Of a stretch of 64,000 nucleotides of DNA, positions 1 through 10,676 are shown in pieces. Both the position numbers and the translations under genes were made by a program. The notes beneath the pieces were generated by a model, which was not told where the DNA came from, did no database searches, and saw nothing but the letters and a program-made list of their open reading frames with translations. Each line of letters starts with the position of its first letter. The stretch's first letter is position 1. Source of the stretch: Flavobacterium algicola (lineage in GTDB: Bacteria; Bacteroidota; Bacteroidia; Flavobacteriales; Flavobacteriaceae); contig NZ_JAJTUT010000003.1 in NCBI RefSeq assembly GCF_022399565.1, positions 682,001 through 746,000 of the forward strand. Direction: 5' to 3'.

Positions 1-197
1 AAAAAATCGTAGGTCACAGAGGCGAAATCGTTTGGGACGACAGCAAACCAGACGGTACACCAAGAAAATTAATGGATGTATCCAAAATGCACGCTCTAGG
101 CTGGAAACACCAAGTACAATTAGAAGAAGGAATCCAAAAAACATACAATTGGTTTCTTGAAAACATAGACAATTTCAAACAAATCGATTACAAATAA
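1..197 (+). CDS. fcl: GDP-L-fucose synthase, C-terminal fragment (cut by window edge)
   Basis: Only the last 64 codons are inside the window (frame starting at base 3, stop TAA at 195-197). The visible tail has the usual end of GDP-L-fucose synthase (GDP-4-keto-6-deoxymannose epimerase/reductase): a DDSKPDGTPRKLMD motif followed by the ALGW turn and a final helix with TYNWFLEN. This enzyme makes GDP-L-fucose from the product of GDP-mannose 4,6-dehydratase, and gmd follows about 290 bases downstream on the same strand, which supports the call. The N-terminal Rossmann half is outside the window, so the catalytic residues cannot be checked. Confidence 0.88.
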   Translation, partial: KIVGHRGEIVWDDSKPDGTPRKLMDVSKMHALGWKHQVQLEEGIQKTYNWFLENIDNFKQIDYK

Positions 198-315
198 AAC
201 AGATTGAGGGAAGAGGATAGAAGTTAAAGGTTAGGAATGATAGGTTAGAGGGAATAGTGAAGAAGTTAGAAGGAAAAGAATATAGAGAACACCACAATAA
301 CTGCAATCTAAATTT

Positions 316-450
316 ACAAACACTGAAAAACTGAAAACCGCGACAAAAAACTGCGACAACCGCATCAACAATTACTGAAAACTGCGACTGAGACCGAAAA
401 CTGAGCAAAGAGACTGAAAACCGGGACTGAATACTGACCTCAGAGACTGA
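316..450 (+). repeat. Degenerate short tandem-like repeats (actgaaaac type)
   Basis: The 291-base gap between fcl and gmd contains many imperfect copies of a roughly 10-base unit resembling actgaaaac(c/t)g, spaced irregularly across about 130 bases. No gene is visible here. The repeats look like low-complexity expansion rather than CRISPR, because there are no regular spacers. No clear promoter for gmd was recognised in the gap. Confidence 0.5.
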
Positions 451-488
451 ACAATAAAAAAAACGCCATCGTGCATAGCAAATAACTT

Positions 489-1613
489 ATGAATCCAACA
501 CAAAAAACAGCCTTTATTACAGGAGTTACTGGTCAAGACGGTGCTTACTTAAGTGAATTTTTATTAAAAAAAGGATATATCGTTCATGGTCTTAAGAGAC
601 GTTCGTCACTTTTTAATACTGATAGAATTGACCATTTGTACCAAGATCCACATGTAGAAAACAGGAACTTTATTCTACACTATGGTGATATGACTGATAG
701 TACTAATTTGACGCGTTTGATTCAAGAAATTCAGCCGGATGAGATTTACAATTTGGCAGCGATGAGTCACGTAGCAGTCTCTTTTGAGACACCAGAATAT
801 ACAGGTAATGCTGATGGATTGGGAACATTGCGTATTTTGGATGCGGTGCGTTTATTGGGTTTAGAAAAGAAAACACGTATATATCAAGCTTCTACATCTG
901 AGTTGTATGGTAAAGTACAAGAAGTGCCGCAATCAGAAACGACTCCTTTTTACCCCCGTTCTCCTTATGCAGTTGCAAAAATGTATGCCTTCTGGATTAC
1001 GGTGAACTATAGAGAAGCATACGGAATGTATGCGTGTAACGGAATCTTATTCAACCACGAATCACCAATACGAGGAGAAACTTTTGTAACAAGAAAAATT
1101 ACCAGAGCGACTTCAAGAATTGCTTTGGGATTGCAAGATAAGTTTTATTTAGGAAACTTAGATGCCAAACGTGACTGGGGACATGCTAAAGATTATGTAC
1201 GCATGATGTGGATGATCCTACAAGCAGAGCAAGCAGAAGACTGGGTGATTGCGACAGGAACTACTACACCAGTGCGTGAGTTTGTTCGCATGAGTTTTGC
1301 TGAAGTAGGAATCGAATTGGAGTTCAAAGGAGAAGGAGTGGAGGAAAAAGGATACGTAAAAGCATGCAACAATCCAGACTACCAATTGGAAATTGGAAAA
1401 GAAATCCTTGCCGTTGATCCAAAATACTTCAGACCTACAGAAGTTGATTTATTGATTGGTGATCCCACCAAAGCTAAAACGAAGCTGGGATGGGAATGTC
1501 AATACGATTTAGCGGATTTGGTAAAAGACATGATGCAATCGGATATTGCTTTGATGAAAAAAGACCAATATTTGAAAGAAGGTGGGTACCAAACTTTGAA
1601 TTATTTCGAATAG
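489..1613 (+). CDS. gmd: GDP-mannose 4,6-dehydratase
   Basis: 374 residues, the normal length for Gmd, a short-chain dehydrogenase/reductase that converts GDP-mannose to GDP-4-keto-6-deoxymannose in the cytoplasm. The N-terminus carries the NAD(P)-binding glycine motif (G12-x2-G15-x2-G18 within TGVTGQDG). The catalytic signature is present: STSELYG around residues 135-141 and Y160-x3-K164. It lies downstream of the fcl fragment, so the two together supply GDP-L-fucose to the polysaccharide locus. The ATG start is the only sensible one, directly before the Rossmann strand. ugd follows after 25 bases, so the two are probably co-transcribed. Confidence 0.97.
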   Translation: MNPTQKTAFITGVTGQDGAYLSEFLLKKGYIVHGLKRRSSLFNTDRIDHLYQDPHVENRNFILHYGDMTDSTNLTRLIQEIQPDEIYNLAAMSHVAVSFETPEYTGNADGLGTLRILDAVRLLGLEKKTRIYQASTSELYGKVQEVPQSETTPFYPRSPYAVAKMYAFWITVNYREAYGMYACNGILFNHESPIRGETFVTRKITRATSRIALGLQDKFYLGNLDAKRDWGHAKDYVRMMWMILQAEQAEDWVIATGTTTPVREFVRMSFAEVGIELEFKGEGVEEKGYVKACNNPDYQLEIGKEILAVDPKYFRPTEVDLLIGDPTKAKTKLGWECQYDLADLVKDMMQSDIALMKKDQYLKEGGYQTLNYFE

Positions 1614-1638
1614 TTGTCGGATAAACTAAAATGTAATT

Positions 1639-3051
1639 ATGAAAGTTAAAAATATATGTTGTCTGGGTGCTGGTTATGTAGGTGGTCCTACCATGTCAGT
1701 AATTGCCTTAAAATGTCCTGAAATAAAAGTTACGGTAGTTGATTTAAATGAAGCGCGAATTGCGGCATGGAATGAAGAAGATTTAGACAAGCTTCCGGTT
1801 TACGAACCAGGTCTTGCTGAAGTAGTACAGGAAGCCAGAGGGCGCAATTTGTTTTTTTCAACGGATGTTGATGCGGCTATTGATGCCGCAGATATGATTT
1901 TTATAGCGGTAAACACCCCAACCAAAACCTATGGTGAGGGAAAAGGGATGGCAGCAGATTTAAAATTTGTAGAGCTTTGTGCTAGACAAATTGCAAGAAT
2001 AGCCAAAAACGATAAAATTATTGTTGAAAAATCAACTTTACCCGTACGTACCGCTCAAACCTTACAAACCATTTTAGACAGTACAGGGAATGGCGTACAT
2101 TTTGAAGTACTTTCTAATCCTGAATTTCTTGCGGAAGGAACAGCGATTGACGATTTATTTAATGCAGATCGTGTATTGATCGGTGGTAAGCAAACTGAAA
2201 AAGGATTGGCTGCTATTCAGTCTTTAGTTGATATCTATGCACATTGGTTATCTCCAAAACAAATTTTGACAACCAACGTTTGGTCGTCTGAATTGTCGAA
2301 ATTAACAGCAAATGCTTTTTTAGCGCAGCGAATTTCTTCTATCAATGCTTTGTCTGCTTTGTGTGAAGCGACTGAGGCAGATGTAGATGAAGTAGCGAAT
2401 GCTATTGGTACTGATAGCCGTATTGGACCAAAATTTTTAAAATCATCAGTTGGTTTTGGAGGCTCTTGCTTTCAAAAAGACATTTTAAATTTAGTGTATT
2501 TGTGTCGTCATTTCAATTTACCAGAGGTGGCCAATTATTGGGAACAAGTGATAATTTTGAACGATTACCAAAAACGTCGTTTTGCAAAAAAGATAATTAC
2601 GTCACTATTTAATACCGTTAGCGACAAAAAAATCACATTCTTGGGTTGGGCCTTTAAAAAAGACACCAATGATACACGTGAATCAGCAGCCATCTCTGTG
2701 GCAGATCATTTAATAGAAGACGGTGCAGAAATACATGTGTACGATCCTAAGGTCTCAGAAGCGAAGGTAAAACAAGACATGCAATACATTTGGGAATTGA
2801 ATGGCGTTTCAGAGGCAAGAATTCAATCCAAATTAAAACAAATCGTAGTGTACACAAGGCCAATGGAAGCGATGGACCAAGCGCATGCAATTGCTGTTTT
2901 AACCGAATGGGACGAATTTAAAATCTACGATTGGGAAATGATATATGCCAACATGTACAAACCAGCCTTTATATTTGATGGTCGTAATATTTTAAATGCG
3001 GTTGACTTGACTAAAATTGGCTTTGAAGTTAAGGGAATTGGTAAGGGTTAA
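1639..3051 (+). CDS. ugd: UDP-glucose 6-dehydrogenase
   Basis: 470 residues. Oxidises UDP-glucose to UDP-glucuronate with two NAD+. The N-terminal dinucleotide-binding motif is G10-A-G12-Y-V-G15, and the catalytic cysteine is C277 in the [11 protein letters not shown] motif. The length and the sequence around that cysteine resemble the longer eukaryote-like UGDH group rather than the shorter (about 390-residue) bacterial form. The product feeds the UDP-glucuronate decarboxylase (uxs) encoded at 17.8 kb and may be used directly in the polymer. It sits between gmd and the flippase gene in the same transcriptional direction. Confidence 0.95.
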   Translation: MKVKNICCLGAGYVGGPTMSVIALKCPEIKVTVVDLNEARIAAWNEEDLDKLPVYEPGLAEVVQEARGRNLFFSTDVDAAIDAADMIFIAVNTPTKTYGEGKGMAADLKFVELCARQIARIAKNDKIIVEKSTLPVRTAQTLQTILDSTGNGVHFEVLSNPEFLAEGTAIDDLFNADRVLIGGKQTEKGLAAIQSLVDIYAHWLSPKQILTTNVWSSELSKLTANAFLAQRISSINALSALCEATEADVDEVANAIGTDSRIGPKFLKSSVGFGGSCFQKDILNLVYLCRHFNLPEVANYWEQVIILNDYQKRRFAKKIITSLFNTVSDKKITFLGWAFKKDTNDTRESAAISVADHLIEDGAEIHVYDPKVSEAKVKQDMQYIWELNGVSEARIQSKLKQIVVYTRPMEAMDQAHAIAVLTEWDEFKIYDWEMIYANMYKPAFIFDGRNILNAVDLTKIGFEVKGIGKG

Positions 3052-3101
3052 TTAATAATATAATAGTACTAATAAAATAAAATACAACAATAAACAAATA
3101 A

Positions 3102-4391
3102 TTGAAAGGTAAAATACGAAATATAAAACAGCATCCTAAATACGATACTTTGGTGCAGTGGGGTAAATTATTATCTATTACTGGTGGCGCACAAATAATT
3201 GTTCAAATAGTCGGATTTATTAGTGGTATATTAATAATTAGATTATTGCCAGTACAAGAATATGCTCTATATACCTTGTCAAATACAATGTTAGGAACAA
3301 TTGCTTTACTTGGTGACAGTGGAATATCATCAGGTGTTATGGCAGAGGGAGGTAAGGTATGGCAGGACAAATATAAATTAGGAATAGTTCTTAAAACTGG
3401 TTTAAAGCTCAGGCGAAAATTTGCTATCGGAAGTTTTGTTATTGCTCTACCTATTTTATCTTATTTATTACTCCATCAAGGAGCAACTTTACTGATGACA
3501 TTGTTAATAATTCTGTCATTGATACCTGCTTTTTATGCAGCAATTTCAGATTCATTGCTAGAAATTGTACCTAAATTGCACCAGAATATCATACCTCTTC
3601 AACAGAACCAAATTACTGTTGGTGTTTTAAGATTGTTAATGACAGCTGCTTCAGTTTTTATATTTCCTCTAACATATATCGCAATATTAGCAGGTGGAAT
3701 ACCTAGGCTATTCGGTAATATTAAATTAAGTAAAATTGCTGATGAATTTGTTGATAAAGAAGCGAATATTGACAAGGAAGTAGAACAGAAAATGCTTAAA
3801 ATCGTTAAGCGAATTTTTCCAAACGCAGTTTATGCAGCATTTTCAGGCCAGATAATAATATGGATTTTATCCATTACAGGTTCTAGTATAGGATTAGCGC
3901 AAATTGGAGCCTTAGGACGTTTGACAATACTACTTAATGTTTTTGGAGCAATATTAGGCCAGCTGATGATTCCTAGATTTTCAAGATTTGAAGAAAACAA
4001 GAGCTTGTTATTAAAAAGATATATTCAAATAAATGCTGGAATTATACTGGTAAGTATTTTCTTTGTAATTACAAGTTGGTTATTAAGAAGTCAAATATTA
4101 TGGGTTTTAGGTTCTAATTATACCGACTTAGAACTTGAATTGCTTTTAAGTATTGTAGGAGGAGTTTTAGCTCTATTAGGAGGTATAAGTTTTTTATTGG
4201 CAGCTGGTAGAGGATGGGTTATATCTCCAATTATAGCCATTGGGAGCAATCTTTTAGCGATATTTGCTGGAATATTTGTTTTTGATATATCAAGTGTTAT
4301 AGGCTTACTGTGGTTTAACATATTTATCTCTTCTGTTTTATTACTACAAAATAATATATTCGTAATTATTAAAATTTTTAAGTTGAAATGA
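3102..4391 (+). CDS. Oligosaccharide flippase, Wzx/PST-type membrane protein
   Basis: 429 residues, nearly all hydrophobic, with about 12 predicted transmembrane segments and the polysaccharide-transporter (MATE-like) signature near the N-terminus (ITGGAQIIVQIVGFISG followed by LPVQEYALYTL). It would flip lipid-linked repeat units across the inner membrane. The likely start is TTG, because no ATG lies before the first conserved segment and the reading frame is blocked a short way upstream. It overlaps the next gene by four bases (ATGA), so the two are translationally coupled. This gene begins a conspicuously AT-rich stretch of the locus. Confidence 0.85.
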   Translation: MKGKIRNIKQHPKYDTLVQWGKLLSITGGAQIIVQIVGFISGILIIRLLPVQEYALYTLSNTMLGTIALLGDSGISSGVMAEGGKVWQDKYKLGIVLKTGLKLRRKFAIGSFVIALPILSYLLLHQGATLLMTLLIILSLIPAFYAAISDSLLEIVPKLHQNIIPLQQNQITVGVLRLLMTAASVFIFPLTYIAILAGGIPRLFGNIKLSKIADEFVDKEANIDKEVEQKMLKIVKRIFPNAVYAAFSGQIIIWILSITGSSIGLAQIGALGRLTILLNVFGAILGQLMIPRFSRFEENKSLLLKRYIQINAGIILVSIFFVITSWLLRSQILWVLGSNYTDLELELLLSIVGGVLALLGGISFLLAAGRGWVISPIIAIGSNLLAIFAGIFVFDISSVIGLLWFNIFISSVLLLQNNIFVIIKIFKLK

Positions 4392-5167
4392 AAGGTATAA
4401 AAAATTTTATAGTCAGACAGATTCACATTATCATAACGTATTTGCACCATTACAATGCTGTTTGTAGTACTGGGACAATTATTAAGAGATCAAAAGTTTG
4501 CAAAATTAATTGCTGTTTTTATAAAAATGTTTTTATTACCGATTCAAATATTTCAAATGATGTTACTATATATGATAATAGTTTTATTAGTAATAGTAGT
4601 TTATTAGGGTATAATAGAGTTGGATCTAATAGTAGTGTGGGTAATTCTGAAATAAATAAATTTTCATACATAGGTGATTTTAGTAAAGTTAATAATTGTA
4701 TTGTAGGTAAATACTGTTCGATTGGTGGTAATCTATCAGTAGGTCTAGGTTCGCATCCTACGGATTATGTAAGTACCTCTCCTGTATTTTATAGTGAATC
4801 TAATTATTGGAATATCAAAGTTGCAATTAAATCAAATTTTGATGAATATGGTATAGAGAAAACTCAAATTGGTAACGACGTTTGGATTGGTGTTAATGTT
4901 GTTATTTTGGATGGAGTTAAAATAGGAAATGGTGCAGTAATTGGTGCAGGTGCTGTGGTTACCAAAGATATACCTGATTATGCAGTAGCAGTTGGTGTTC
5001 CAGCGAAAATTATAAAGTATAGATTCGATAAGGAAATAATTACTTTACTTCAAAAATTAGAATGGTGGAATAAAGATATGGACTGGTTATCACAAAATAA
5101 TCAGTACTTTCAAAAATCACTAAAATTAGAACAGATTTTATCACTTATTAATAAGGATAATATATAA
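4388..5167 (+). CDS. Hexapeptide-repeat acetyltransferase (CatB/xenobiotic-type)
   Basis: 259 residues. The middle holds left-handed beta-helix hexapeptide repeats (runs of [IV]-G-x4 such as IGDFSKVNN and VGKYCSIGG). Then comes a loop with GSHPTDYVSTSPVF, which carries the likely catalytic histidine of CatB-like xenobiotic acyltransferases, and a closing coil with IGNDVWIGVNVVILDGVKIG. It probably O- or N-acetylates a sugar of the repeat unit, using acetyl-CoA as a trimer. It overlaps the flippase by four bases. Base composition is very AT-rich, like its neighbours. The exact acceptor cannot be told from sequence. Confidence 0.8.
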   Translation: MKGIKNFIVRQIHIIITYLHHYNAVCSTGTIIKRSKVCKINCCFYKNVFITDSNISNDVTIYDNSFISNSSLLGYNRVGSNSSVGNSEINKFSYIGDFSKVNNCIVGKYCSIGGNLSVGLGSHPTDYVSTSPVFYSESNYWNIKVAIKSNFDEYGIEKTQIGNDVWIGVNVVILDGVKIGNGAVIGAGAVVTKDIPDYAVAVGVPAKIIKYRFDKEIITLLQKLEWWNKDMDWLSQNNQYFQKSLKLEQILSLINKDNI

Positions 5168-5225
5168 TTAGTATTTGCAATGCTATATTATATTTTGTAT
5201 AGTAAACTTGAGTTAATATAAAAAA

Positions 5226-6131
5226 ATGAAATATTCAATTGGAATTCCCACTTTTAAAGGACGTTATTTTGAAGAATGTATAGAGAGTATAATTAATCAA
5301 TCATATTCAGATTTTGAACTAATTATTGTAAATGACTGTTCTCCAGATGATATTGAAGGTTCGTTAGCTAAATTTAACGATCCGAGAATTCGTTATTACA
5401 AAAATTCTGTTAATACAGGTGCGGAGAATGTAATTGATAATTGGAATAAATGTTTAAGCCTAGCAAATGGCGAGTATTTTGTTTTAATGGGTGATGATGA
5501 CAAGTTTGAGCCTAATTATCTTGAAGAATTTAATAAGCTTATTGATAATTATCCTGATTTGGATGTTTATCACTGTGGAATAAAAATTATAAATGAGGAA
5601 TCAGAACTGATTGAATACAGTAATAATTGTCCTGAATTTGAGACTACAAATGATTATATTTTAAACTGTATCCAAGGTAGAAGTGAACAATTCATATCTG
5701 ATTTTGTTTACAGATCATCAGCATTGAAGAATAATAATGGTTTTTACAAACTACCATTAGCTTGGTGTTCAGATTATACATCTGCCTTTATAGCATGTGG
5801 AGATAAGGGAATTGCATATAACAGCAAGCCACTATTTATGTATCGTAAAAATCAGTATAATATCACCAGTACCAGCAGTCTTGAATTGAAGAGACTTGCA
5901 CATATAGGAATGGAAAAATGGGTTGAGAAGTATCTTGATTCATCAAAATTTAATTCCAATATTGTTAAATTAGAGTTTGCAAAATATGTAATTTTGAGTA
6001 GAGAAGGATTTATAAAGCAAGTTATAGGACGAGATAAATTTAAAGGAATTTTAAATTGTATAATTAAACGTAACTATTTTGATATATCCTTAAATAATAT
6101 ATTATCCGTTTGTTTTAAAAAATTCACATAA
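5226..6131 (+). CDS. Glycosyltransferase family 2
   Basis: 301 residues with the GT-A fold of GT2 enzymes: a YSIGIPTFKGR start, NDCSPDD for nucleotide binding (about residues 37-43), and the metal-binding acidic motif MGDDDKFEPNY near residue 90. There is no membrane segment, so it should act at the inner face of the cytoplasmic membrane on the growing lipid-linked oligosaccharide. It is separated from the upstream acetyltransferase by about 60 AT-rich bases. The donor and the linkage are unknown. Confidence 0.85.
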   Translation: MKYSIGIPTFKGRYFEECIESIINQSYSDFELIIVNDCSPDDIEGSLAKFNDPRIRYYKNSVNTGAENVIDNWNKCLSLANGEYFVLMGDDDKFEPNYLEEFNKLIDNYPDLDVYHCGIKIINEESELIEYSNNCPEFETTNDYILNCIQGRSEQFISDFVYRSSALKNNNGFYKLPLAWCSDYTSAFIACGDKGIAYNSKPLFMYRKNQYNITSTSSLELKRLAHIGMEKWVEKYLDSSKFNSNIVKLEFAKYVILSREGFIKQVIGRDKFKGILNCIIKRNYFDISLNNILSVCFKKFT

Positions 6132-6151
6132 ATTTAAATGTGTATACTATT

Positions 6152-6712
6152 ATGAGCAAATTTATAGTACCAATTATTATCTCTAAGTTGAAAATTTTAA
6201 AAAGTTTTTTTCGAAAAATTTACTTAAAATCGTCTGGAATGGTTTTACCTAACAATACTATAATTGGTCGAATAGTTTGTGATTGGCCTTCTAAAATTAA
6301 AATAGGTCAATACTGTGAGATTCAAGACGAGACTTATTTTAAGTTTAAAAATCCATTTGATATGGAAAATTACGTTAGTATTGGCGATAGAACATTTATT
6401 GGAAGAAATTGTGAGTTTAATTGTAATTTACAGATAATTATAGGTAGCGATGTTTTAATTGGGAGTAATTCGGTATTCGTAGATAATAATCATCAGATAG
6501 ATAAAAATATTTGTATAAATTTGCAACCGATTAAAACAGCATTGATTACTTTAAAAAATGATATTTGGATTGGATCTAACTGTACTATTTTGATGGGGGT
6601 AACCATTAACGATGGAGCGGTAGTAGCTGCAGGTTCAGTAGTAACTAAAAATATTCCGTCAAATGAGATTTGGGGTGGTATACCCGCAAAAAAAATAAAA
6701 GATAGGGTTTAA
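6152..6712 (+). CDS. Hexapeptide-repeat acyltransferase
   Basis: About 186 residues from the ATG at 6152. An in-frame GTG at 6140 would add four residues, but the ATG is better placed. Hexapeptide turns are clear (IGDRTFIGRN, IGSDVLIGSN), followed by the loop histidine in VDNNHQID and the closing coil IWIGSNCTILMGVTI with a GIPAKKIK tail typical of the maltose/nodulation acetyltransferase class. The N-terminus is hydrophobic and basic. It is probably a cytoplasmic trimeric O-acetyltransferase for the capsule repeat, one of four such genes in this locus. Confidence 0.78.
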   Translation: MSKFIVPIIISKLKILKSFFRKIYLKSSGMVLPNNTIIGRIVCDWPSKIKIGQYCEIQDETYFKFKNPFDMENYVSIGDRTFIGRNCEFNCNLQIIIGSDVLIGSNSVFVDNNHQIDKNICINLQPIKTALITLKNDIWIGSNCTILMGVTINDGAVVAAGSVVTKNIPSNEIWGGIPAKKIKDRV

Positions 6713-6733
6713 TTATTATATGAAATCAAATAA

Positions 6734-7639
6734 ATGGAGATAGTTACAACTCTTTTTGAAGGTAATTATGAAAAAGGAGTTGGTGCCTTAGTTAATTCAT
6801 TAATACAATCGTCTTTTGAAGGAATTGTATGCATTGGCTATAGAGGAACTGTTCCCGAATGGACTAGTCAATTAACAAGAAATGGTAATCATTATATTTT
6901 AAGTGATACAATCATGATTCGTTTTTTTAAGTTAAGTACGGATATGCACTTTGGGTATTACAAACCTACATTCATGAATGAAATGATTGTAGCTTATCCA
7001 AATGTATCAAAGATCTATTATTTTGATCCTGATATTGTAGTTACCTGTAGATGGTCTTTTATATCTAGCTGGGCAGAGTCAGGAATTGGCGTGTGTTTAG
7101 ACAATTGTTTCCCATTTGTTCATTATAACCATCCATGGCGCAGACAATGGAGACATTTGGCTGAAGATTTTATTTCAAACGATTTAAGTTATTATGTAAA
7201 TAGTGGATTTATTGGAATTGCAATTGAAAATAAGCAAATTATTGAAAGGTGGATTATGCTGACTCAGAAATATATAGCATCTGATGGTGATGTGAGTCAG
7301 TTTGAGAAAGAAGGTAGTAGAGCATTTAAAGGCGACCAGGATCTTTTAAATGCAGCAATGACAATTTCACCAGATTTACCATTTAGTATAATTGGTTTGG
7401 AAGGGATGGCTTTTACGTCTCCGAATTATTTAATGGCTCATGCAGTTGAGGCTGTTAAGCCTTGGAATAATAATTTTTTAAAAGAGGTTATTATGAGGGG
7501 ATTAAAGCCAACGATGGCTGCAAAATTATTTTTTAATAATTGTTCAAGTCCAATAAAAATATATTCAAACAATGAATTATTCATTAGAAAGCTTAATTTA
7601 AAAACAGCATCACTGTTAGGTAGAATTATTGGAATCTGA
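6734..7639 (+). CDS. Glycosyltransferase, GT8-like
   Basis: 301 residues. The metal-binding DxD motif is seen in YYFDPDIVV (about residues 96-104). Further typical GT8 or nucleotide-diphospho-sugar transferase features follow: YVNSGFIGIAI and GDQDLLNAAM, the latter being the conserved DQD segment. There is no signal peptide. It lies between an acyltransferase and a GT4 gene, so it is most likely one of the repeat-unit sugar transferases. The family assignment rests on motif order only, and the donor sugar is unknown. Confidence 0.7.
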   Translation: MEIVTTLFEGNYEKGVGALVNSLIQSSFEGIVCIGYRGTVPEWTSQLTRNGNHYILSDTIMIRFFKLSTDMHFGYYKPTFMNEMIVAYPNVSKIYYFDPDIVVTCRWSFISSWAESGIGVCLDNCFPFVHYNHPWRRQWRHLAEDFISNDLSYYVNSGFIGIAIENKQIIERWIMLTQKYIASDGDVSQFEKEGSRAFKGDQDLLNAAMTISPDLPFSIIGLEGMAFTSPNYLMAHAVEAVKPWNNNFLKEVIMRGLKPTMAAKLFFNNCSSPIKIYSNNELFIRKLNLKTASLLGRIIGI

Positions 7640-7712
7640 AGCACACAACGCTATAGGTTAGAATATTATATTTTATTATATATCTACACCTATAAAAAAA
7701 AATATAGATATA

Positions 7713-8828
7713 ATGAAAATTTTATTTTTATGTGGGTCTTTAGAAGTTGGTAAAGACGGTGTGGGGGATTATACGCGACTATTAGGTAAAGAGCTTAGCA
7801 AGAAAGGTAATAATGTTCAATTACTATCTCTATGTGACAAAGAAGTAGAATATTTCACAACTGATGTTATTGATGAAGTAGAGGAAAAAATGCAAAAGAT
7901 AAATCGCATTCCACGTGCTCATAGTAACAGCAAACGTTTCGAAATAGTGCAAAAAATAATTGATGATTTTGAACCAGAATATATTAGTCTGCAATTTGTG
8001 CCTTACAGTTTCCATCCAAAAGGCTTACCATTTTGGTTGCCTAAGATGCTTAGGAAAGTAGATGGTACGCATAAGTGGCATATTATGTTTCATGAGTTAT
8101 GGATTGGTATGGAGCAACATGCCCCGCTGAAGAATTTTATAATTGGTTATGTGCAAAAGATAGTGGTAAAAGATATTTTAAGATTACATCCAAAACTTGT
8201 TATTAATACTCAAACTTCTTTATACAAAAAAAAGTTAGAAAAATTAGGTCAAATTGTATCCATTTTACCATTAATAAGTAATATTCGAATGTTTGAATCT
8301 GATGATCAAAACTTGAAAATTGAAAAACCCTACGTGAAATTTTGCATGTTTGGTAATATACATTTTGGTGCTCCGGTTAAAGAATTCATTTTAGATCTGA
8401 AGAAATCAGTCAAAGAAACTATGGATGGTAAGATTTTAAAGTTTATATTTATTGGTCAAAATGGGCAACATGCAAGAATTTGGAAAGATACCTTACTTAA
8501 TAATGAAATCGATTATGAAGAAACTGGTTTTATCTCAGATTTAGAAATAAATAAAATATTAGGAAGTTGCCATTATGGTGTCTCAACTACACCATATATT
8601 CTAAGTCAAAAGAGCGGTAGTACTGCAGCCATGTTTCAGCAAAAACTTCGCGTAATCACTGTAGCTAGAAAATGGGAGGTTAGCGGATTTGAACAGGAAG
8701 ATTTAAAGAACTTGCATAATTACAATAATCACTTAGGACTAATTCAGTTTTTAAAAGGTTCTTATATTTATTCGAATGATCATAATTTAGAGAGTGTTTC
8801 ACAGAAGTTTATTGGTAACTTAATTTAA
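7713..8828 (+). CDS. Glycosyltransferase, GT4-like (GT-B fold)
   Basis: 371 residues. It begins with a first GT-B strand and glycine loop ([20 protein letters not shown]), the usual acceptor-domain start of GT4 enzymes. The C-terminal half is more divergent: the usual EGFGxxxxEA motif is replaced by a region with [17 protein letters not shown]. The fold seems intact but the family placement is less firm than for the other GT4 genes of the cluster. It is AT-rich and is followed after seven bases by a hexapeptide transferase, suggesting a single transcript. Confidence 0.7.
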   Translation: MKILFLCGSLEVGKDGVGDYTRLLGKELSKKGNNVQLLSLCDKEVEYFTTDVIDEVEEKMQKINRIPRAHSNSKRFEIVQKIIDDFEPEYISLQFVPYSFHPKGLPFWLPKMLRKVDGTHKWHIMFHELWIGMEQHAPLKNFIIGYVQKIVVKDILRLHPKLVINTQTSLYKKKLEKLGQIVSILPLISNIRMFESDDQNLKIEKPYVKFCMFGNIHFGAPVKEFILDLKKSVKETMDGKILKFIFIGQNGQHARIWKDTLLNNEIDYEETGFISDLEINKILGSCHYGVSTTPYILSQKSGSTAAMFQQKLRVITVARKWEVSGFEQEDLKNLHNYNNHLGLIQFLKGSYIYSNDHNLESVSQKFIGNLI

Positions 8829-8835
8829 TTATTTT

Positions 8836-9426
8836 ATGGCAACTTTAAAATATTTATGGGGTCATAGAGTCAAGTCACCATTTCTAAGTAAAGGTTATTT
8901 TAAACGTTGGGGAAAACGTTTACTTACTATTTCTGAATTGATTAAAAATAATAACCGAAGGCAAAAATTAGTGCGTAAGGGCGCAAATATCGATGCAACA
9001 GCAGAGATTGGAATGACAAAAATAACAGGCAAAAAGGAAAACCTTAGTATTGGTGCATTTAGCACCATCGGCAGAGTTGAAATAGCACTTCATGATTTCG
9101 TTTCCATTGGTAATTATGTTTGCATTAATGATGGAGTAATCATATTAAGCGCTTCACATGATGTATTAGATCCCTTGTGGCAGCACAAAAAAGCACCCAT
9201 TATTATTGGAGATTACGCATGGATTGCTACTAGTGCTATTATTTTACCAGGTGTAAATATTGGTTATGGAGCTGTTATAGGTGCTGGTGCTGTAGTTAGT
9301 AAAAATGTTCCTGATTATGCAATAGTTACTGGAAACCCAGCAAAACAAATAGTAAAAAAAAGAACAGAGGTTTTAAAATACAATCCTTGTGAGTTTCTTG
9401 CAACAAATGATGCATGGCTAAATTAA
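8836..9426 (+). CDS. Hexapeptide-repeat acyltransferase (WcaF-like)
   Basis: 196 residues. The basic N-terminus is followed by hexapeptide repeats ([23 protein letters not shown]), a catalytic-type histidine in [11 protein letters not shown], and the closing coil [16 protein letters not shown] with [11 protein letters not shown]. This resembles the acetyltransferases of colanic-acid-type loci. It overlaps the following GT4 gene by 13 bases, so the two are very probably translated together and may act on the same sugar. Confidence 0.78.
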   Translation: MATLKYLWGHRVKSPFLSKGYFKRWGKRLLTISELIKNNNRRQKLVRKGANIDATAEIGMTKITGKKENLSIGAFSTIGRVEIALHDFVSIGNYVCINDGVIILSASHDVLDPLWQHKKAPIIIGDYAWIATSAIILPGVNIGYGAVIGAGAVVSKNVPDYAIVTGNPAKQIVKKRTEVLKYNPCEFLATNDAWLN

Positions 9427-10676
9427 TATTATTTTCACATCCTACATTAAACGCCAATTCTAAGAATTTAATAAGTGGATTATTAAGAGAAAAAATGCTT
9501 TTTAAATTAATGACTACTATTGCGATTTTTCCAACTTCGTTATTATTTAAAATAGGCAATTACTCACGACTCAAAGACTTAAAAAGGAGACGCTTAAATG
9601 AATCTTGGCAAGTCCACACGCTTTCAAAATCATTTTATGAATTTGGTAGATTATTGTCATCGAAATTAAATATTGGTTCATTAAATACCCATGAAGTGGG
9701 AATGTTTTGTATTGATAAAGTGTATGAGCACCATGATAATTGGGTAGCGACAAGTCTTGAGAAATTTAAAAAGAAAAGTCTGGGAGCAGTATATTGCTAC
9801 GAAGATGGAGCATTGAAGACATTTCGAGCAGCAAAAAAAATTGGTTTACCATGTTTTTATGATTTGCCAATTGGTTATTGGAAGAGTGCTCGAGCGTTAA
9901 TGCAAGTTGAATACGATAAAAACCCAAGCTGGTCTCAAACTTTGACTGGTTTTCAAGATTCAAAAAATAAATTATCAAAGAAAGATGAAGAGCTTAACCT
10001 TGCTGATTTAATTTTTGTAGCTAGTACCTTTACAAAAAAAACGTTAGAAGAGTACAGTGGAACGCTTGCTGAAATCAAGGTTATTCCTTATGGATTTCCA
10101 GAAGTTACGGCTGGAAAAATATATGAACCATTAAACAACCGAAAATTAAAGGTTTTATTCGTGGGAGGTTTATCTCAAAGAAAAGGTTTGTCCTATTTGT
10201 TTGATGCTGTTTCACAATTAACTAATCAAGTTTCATTGACAGTAGTGGGTAATAAAGCAGTCGAAAATTGTATTGCACTTAATGATGCGCTTGAAATACA
10301 CAATTGGATTCCTTCCCTACCTCATGATGAAGTATTATCTTGTATGAGAGATCATGACGTCTTTGTTTTTCCTTCACTTTTTGAAGGTTTTGGTTTGGTA
10401 ATAACAGAAGCAATGTCACAAGGTGTTCCCGTGATCACAACGGATCGAACGGCGGGACCTGATATTATAACTCATGGAAAAGATGGATGGATAGTTGATG
10501 CAGCTTCTGCTACCTCAATCAAGAAAATTTTAGATGAAATTTTAAGAAAGCCAGAACAGTTAGAAATTATAGGAGCGGCAGCTCGAAAAAAAGCAGCTAC
10601 AAGACCATGGTCTGTTTATGGTAAAGAAATGGTAGCCGCAATTTCTGCAGCTGAGCCTAAAACTAAGATAAAATAA
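9414..10676 (+). CDS. Glycosyltransferase family 4
   Basis: 420 residues. The C-terminal donor domain is classical: [15 protein letters not shown], then [19 protein letters not shown] with the E-x7-E pair that contacts the nucleotide sugar, then the GKDGWIVDA segment. The N-terminal acceptor domain is longer and less conserved. The ATG start lies inside the end of the previous gene (13-base overlap). The stop overlaps the ATG of the following polymerase gene by one base. The tight packing argues for an operon. Confidence 0.85.
   Translation: MAKLILFSHPTLNANSKNLISGLLREKMLFKLMTTIAIFPTSLLFKIGNYSRLKDLKRRRLNESWQVHTLSKSFYEFGRLLSSKLNIGSLNTHEVGMFCIDKVYEHHDNWVATSLEKFKKKSLGAVYCYEDGALKTFRAAKKIGLPCFYDLPIGYWKSARALMQVEYDKNPSWSQTLTGFQDSKNKLSKKDEELNLADLIFVASTFTKKTLEEYSGTLAEIKVIPYGFPEVTAGKIYEPLNNRKLKVLFVGGLSQRKGLSYLFDAVSQLTNQVSLTVVGNKAVENCIALNDALEIHNWIPSLPHDEVLSCMRDHDVFVFPSLFEGFGLVITEAMSQGVPVITTDRTAGPDIITHGKDGWIVDAASATSIKKILDEILRKPEQLEIIGAAARKKAATRPWSVYGKEMVAAISAAEPKTKIK

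Noticed and set aside
316..450. CRISPR array
   Set aside because: Units are too short and irregular, there are no spacers of constant length, and no cas genes are in the window.
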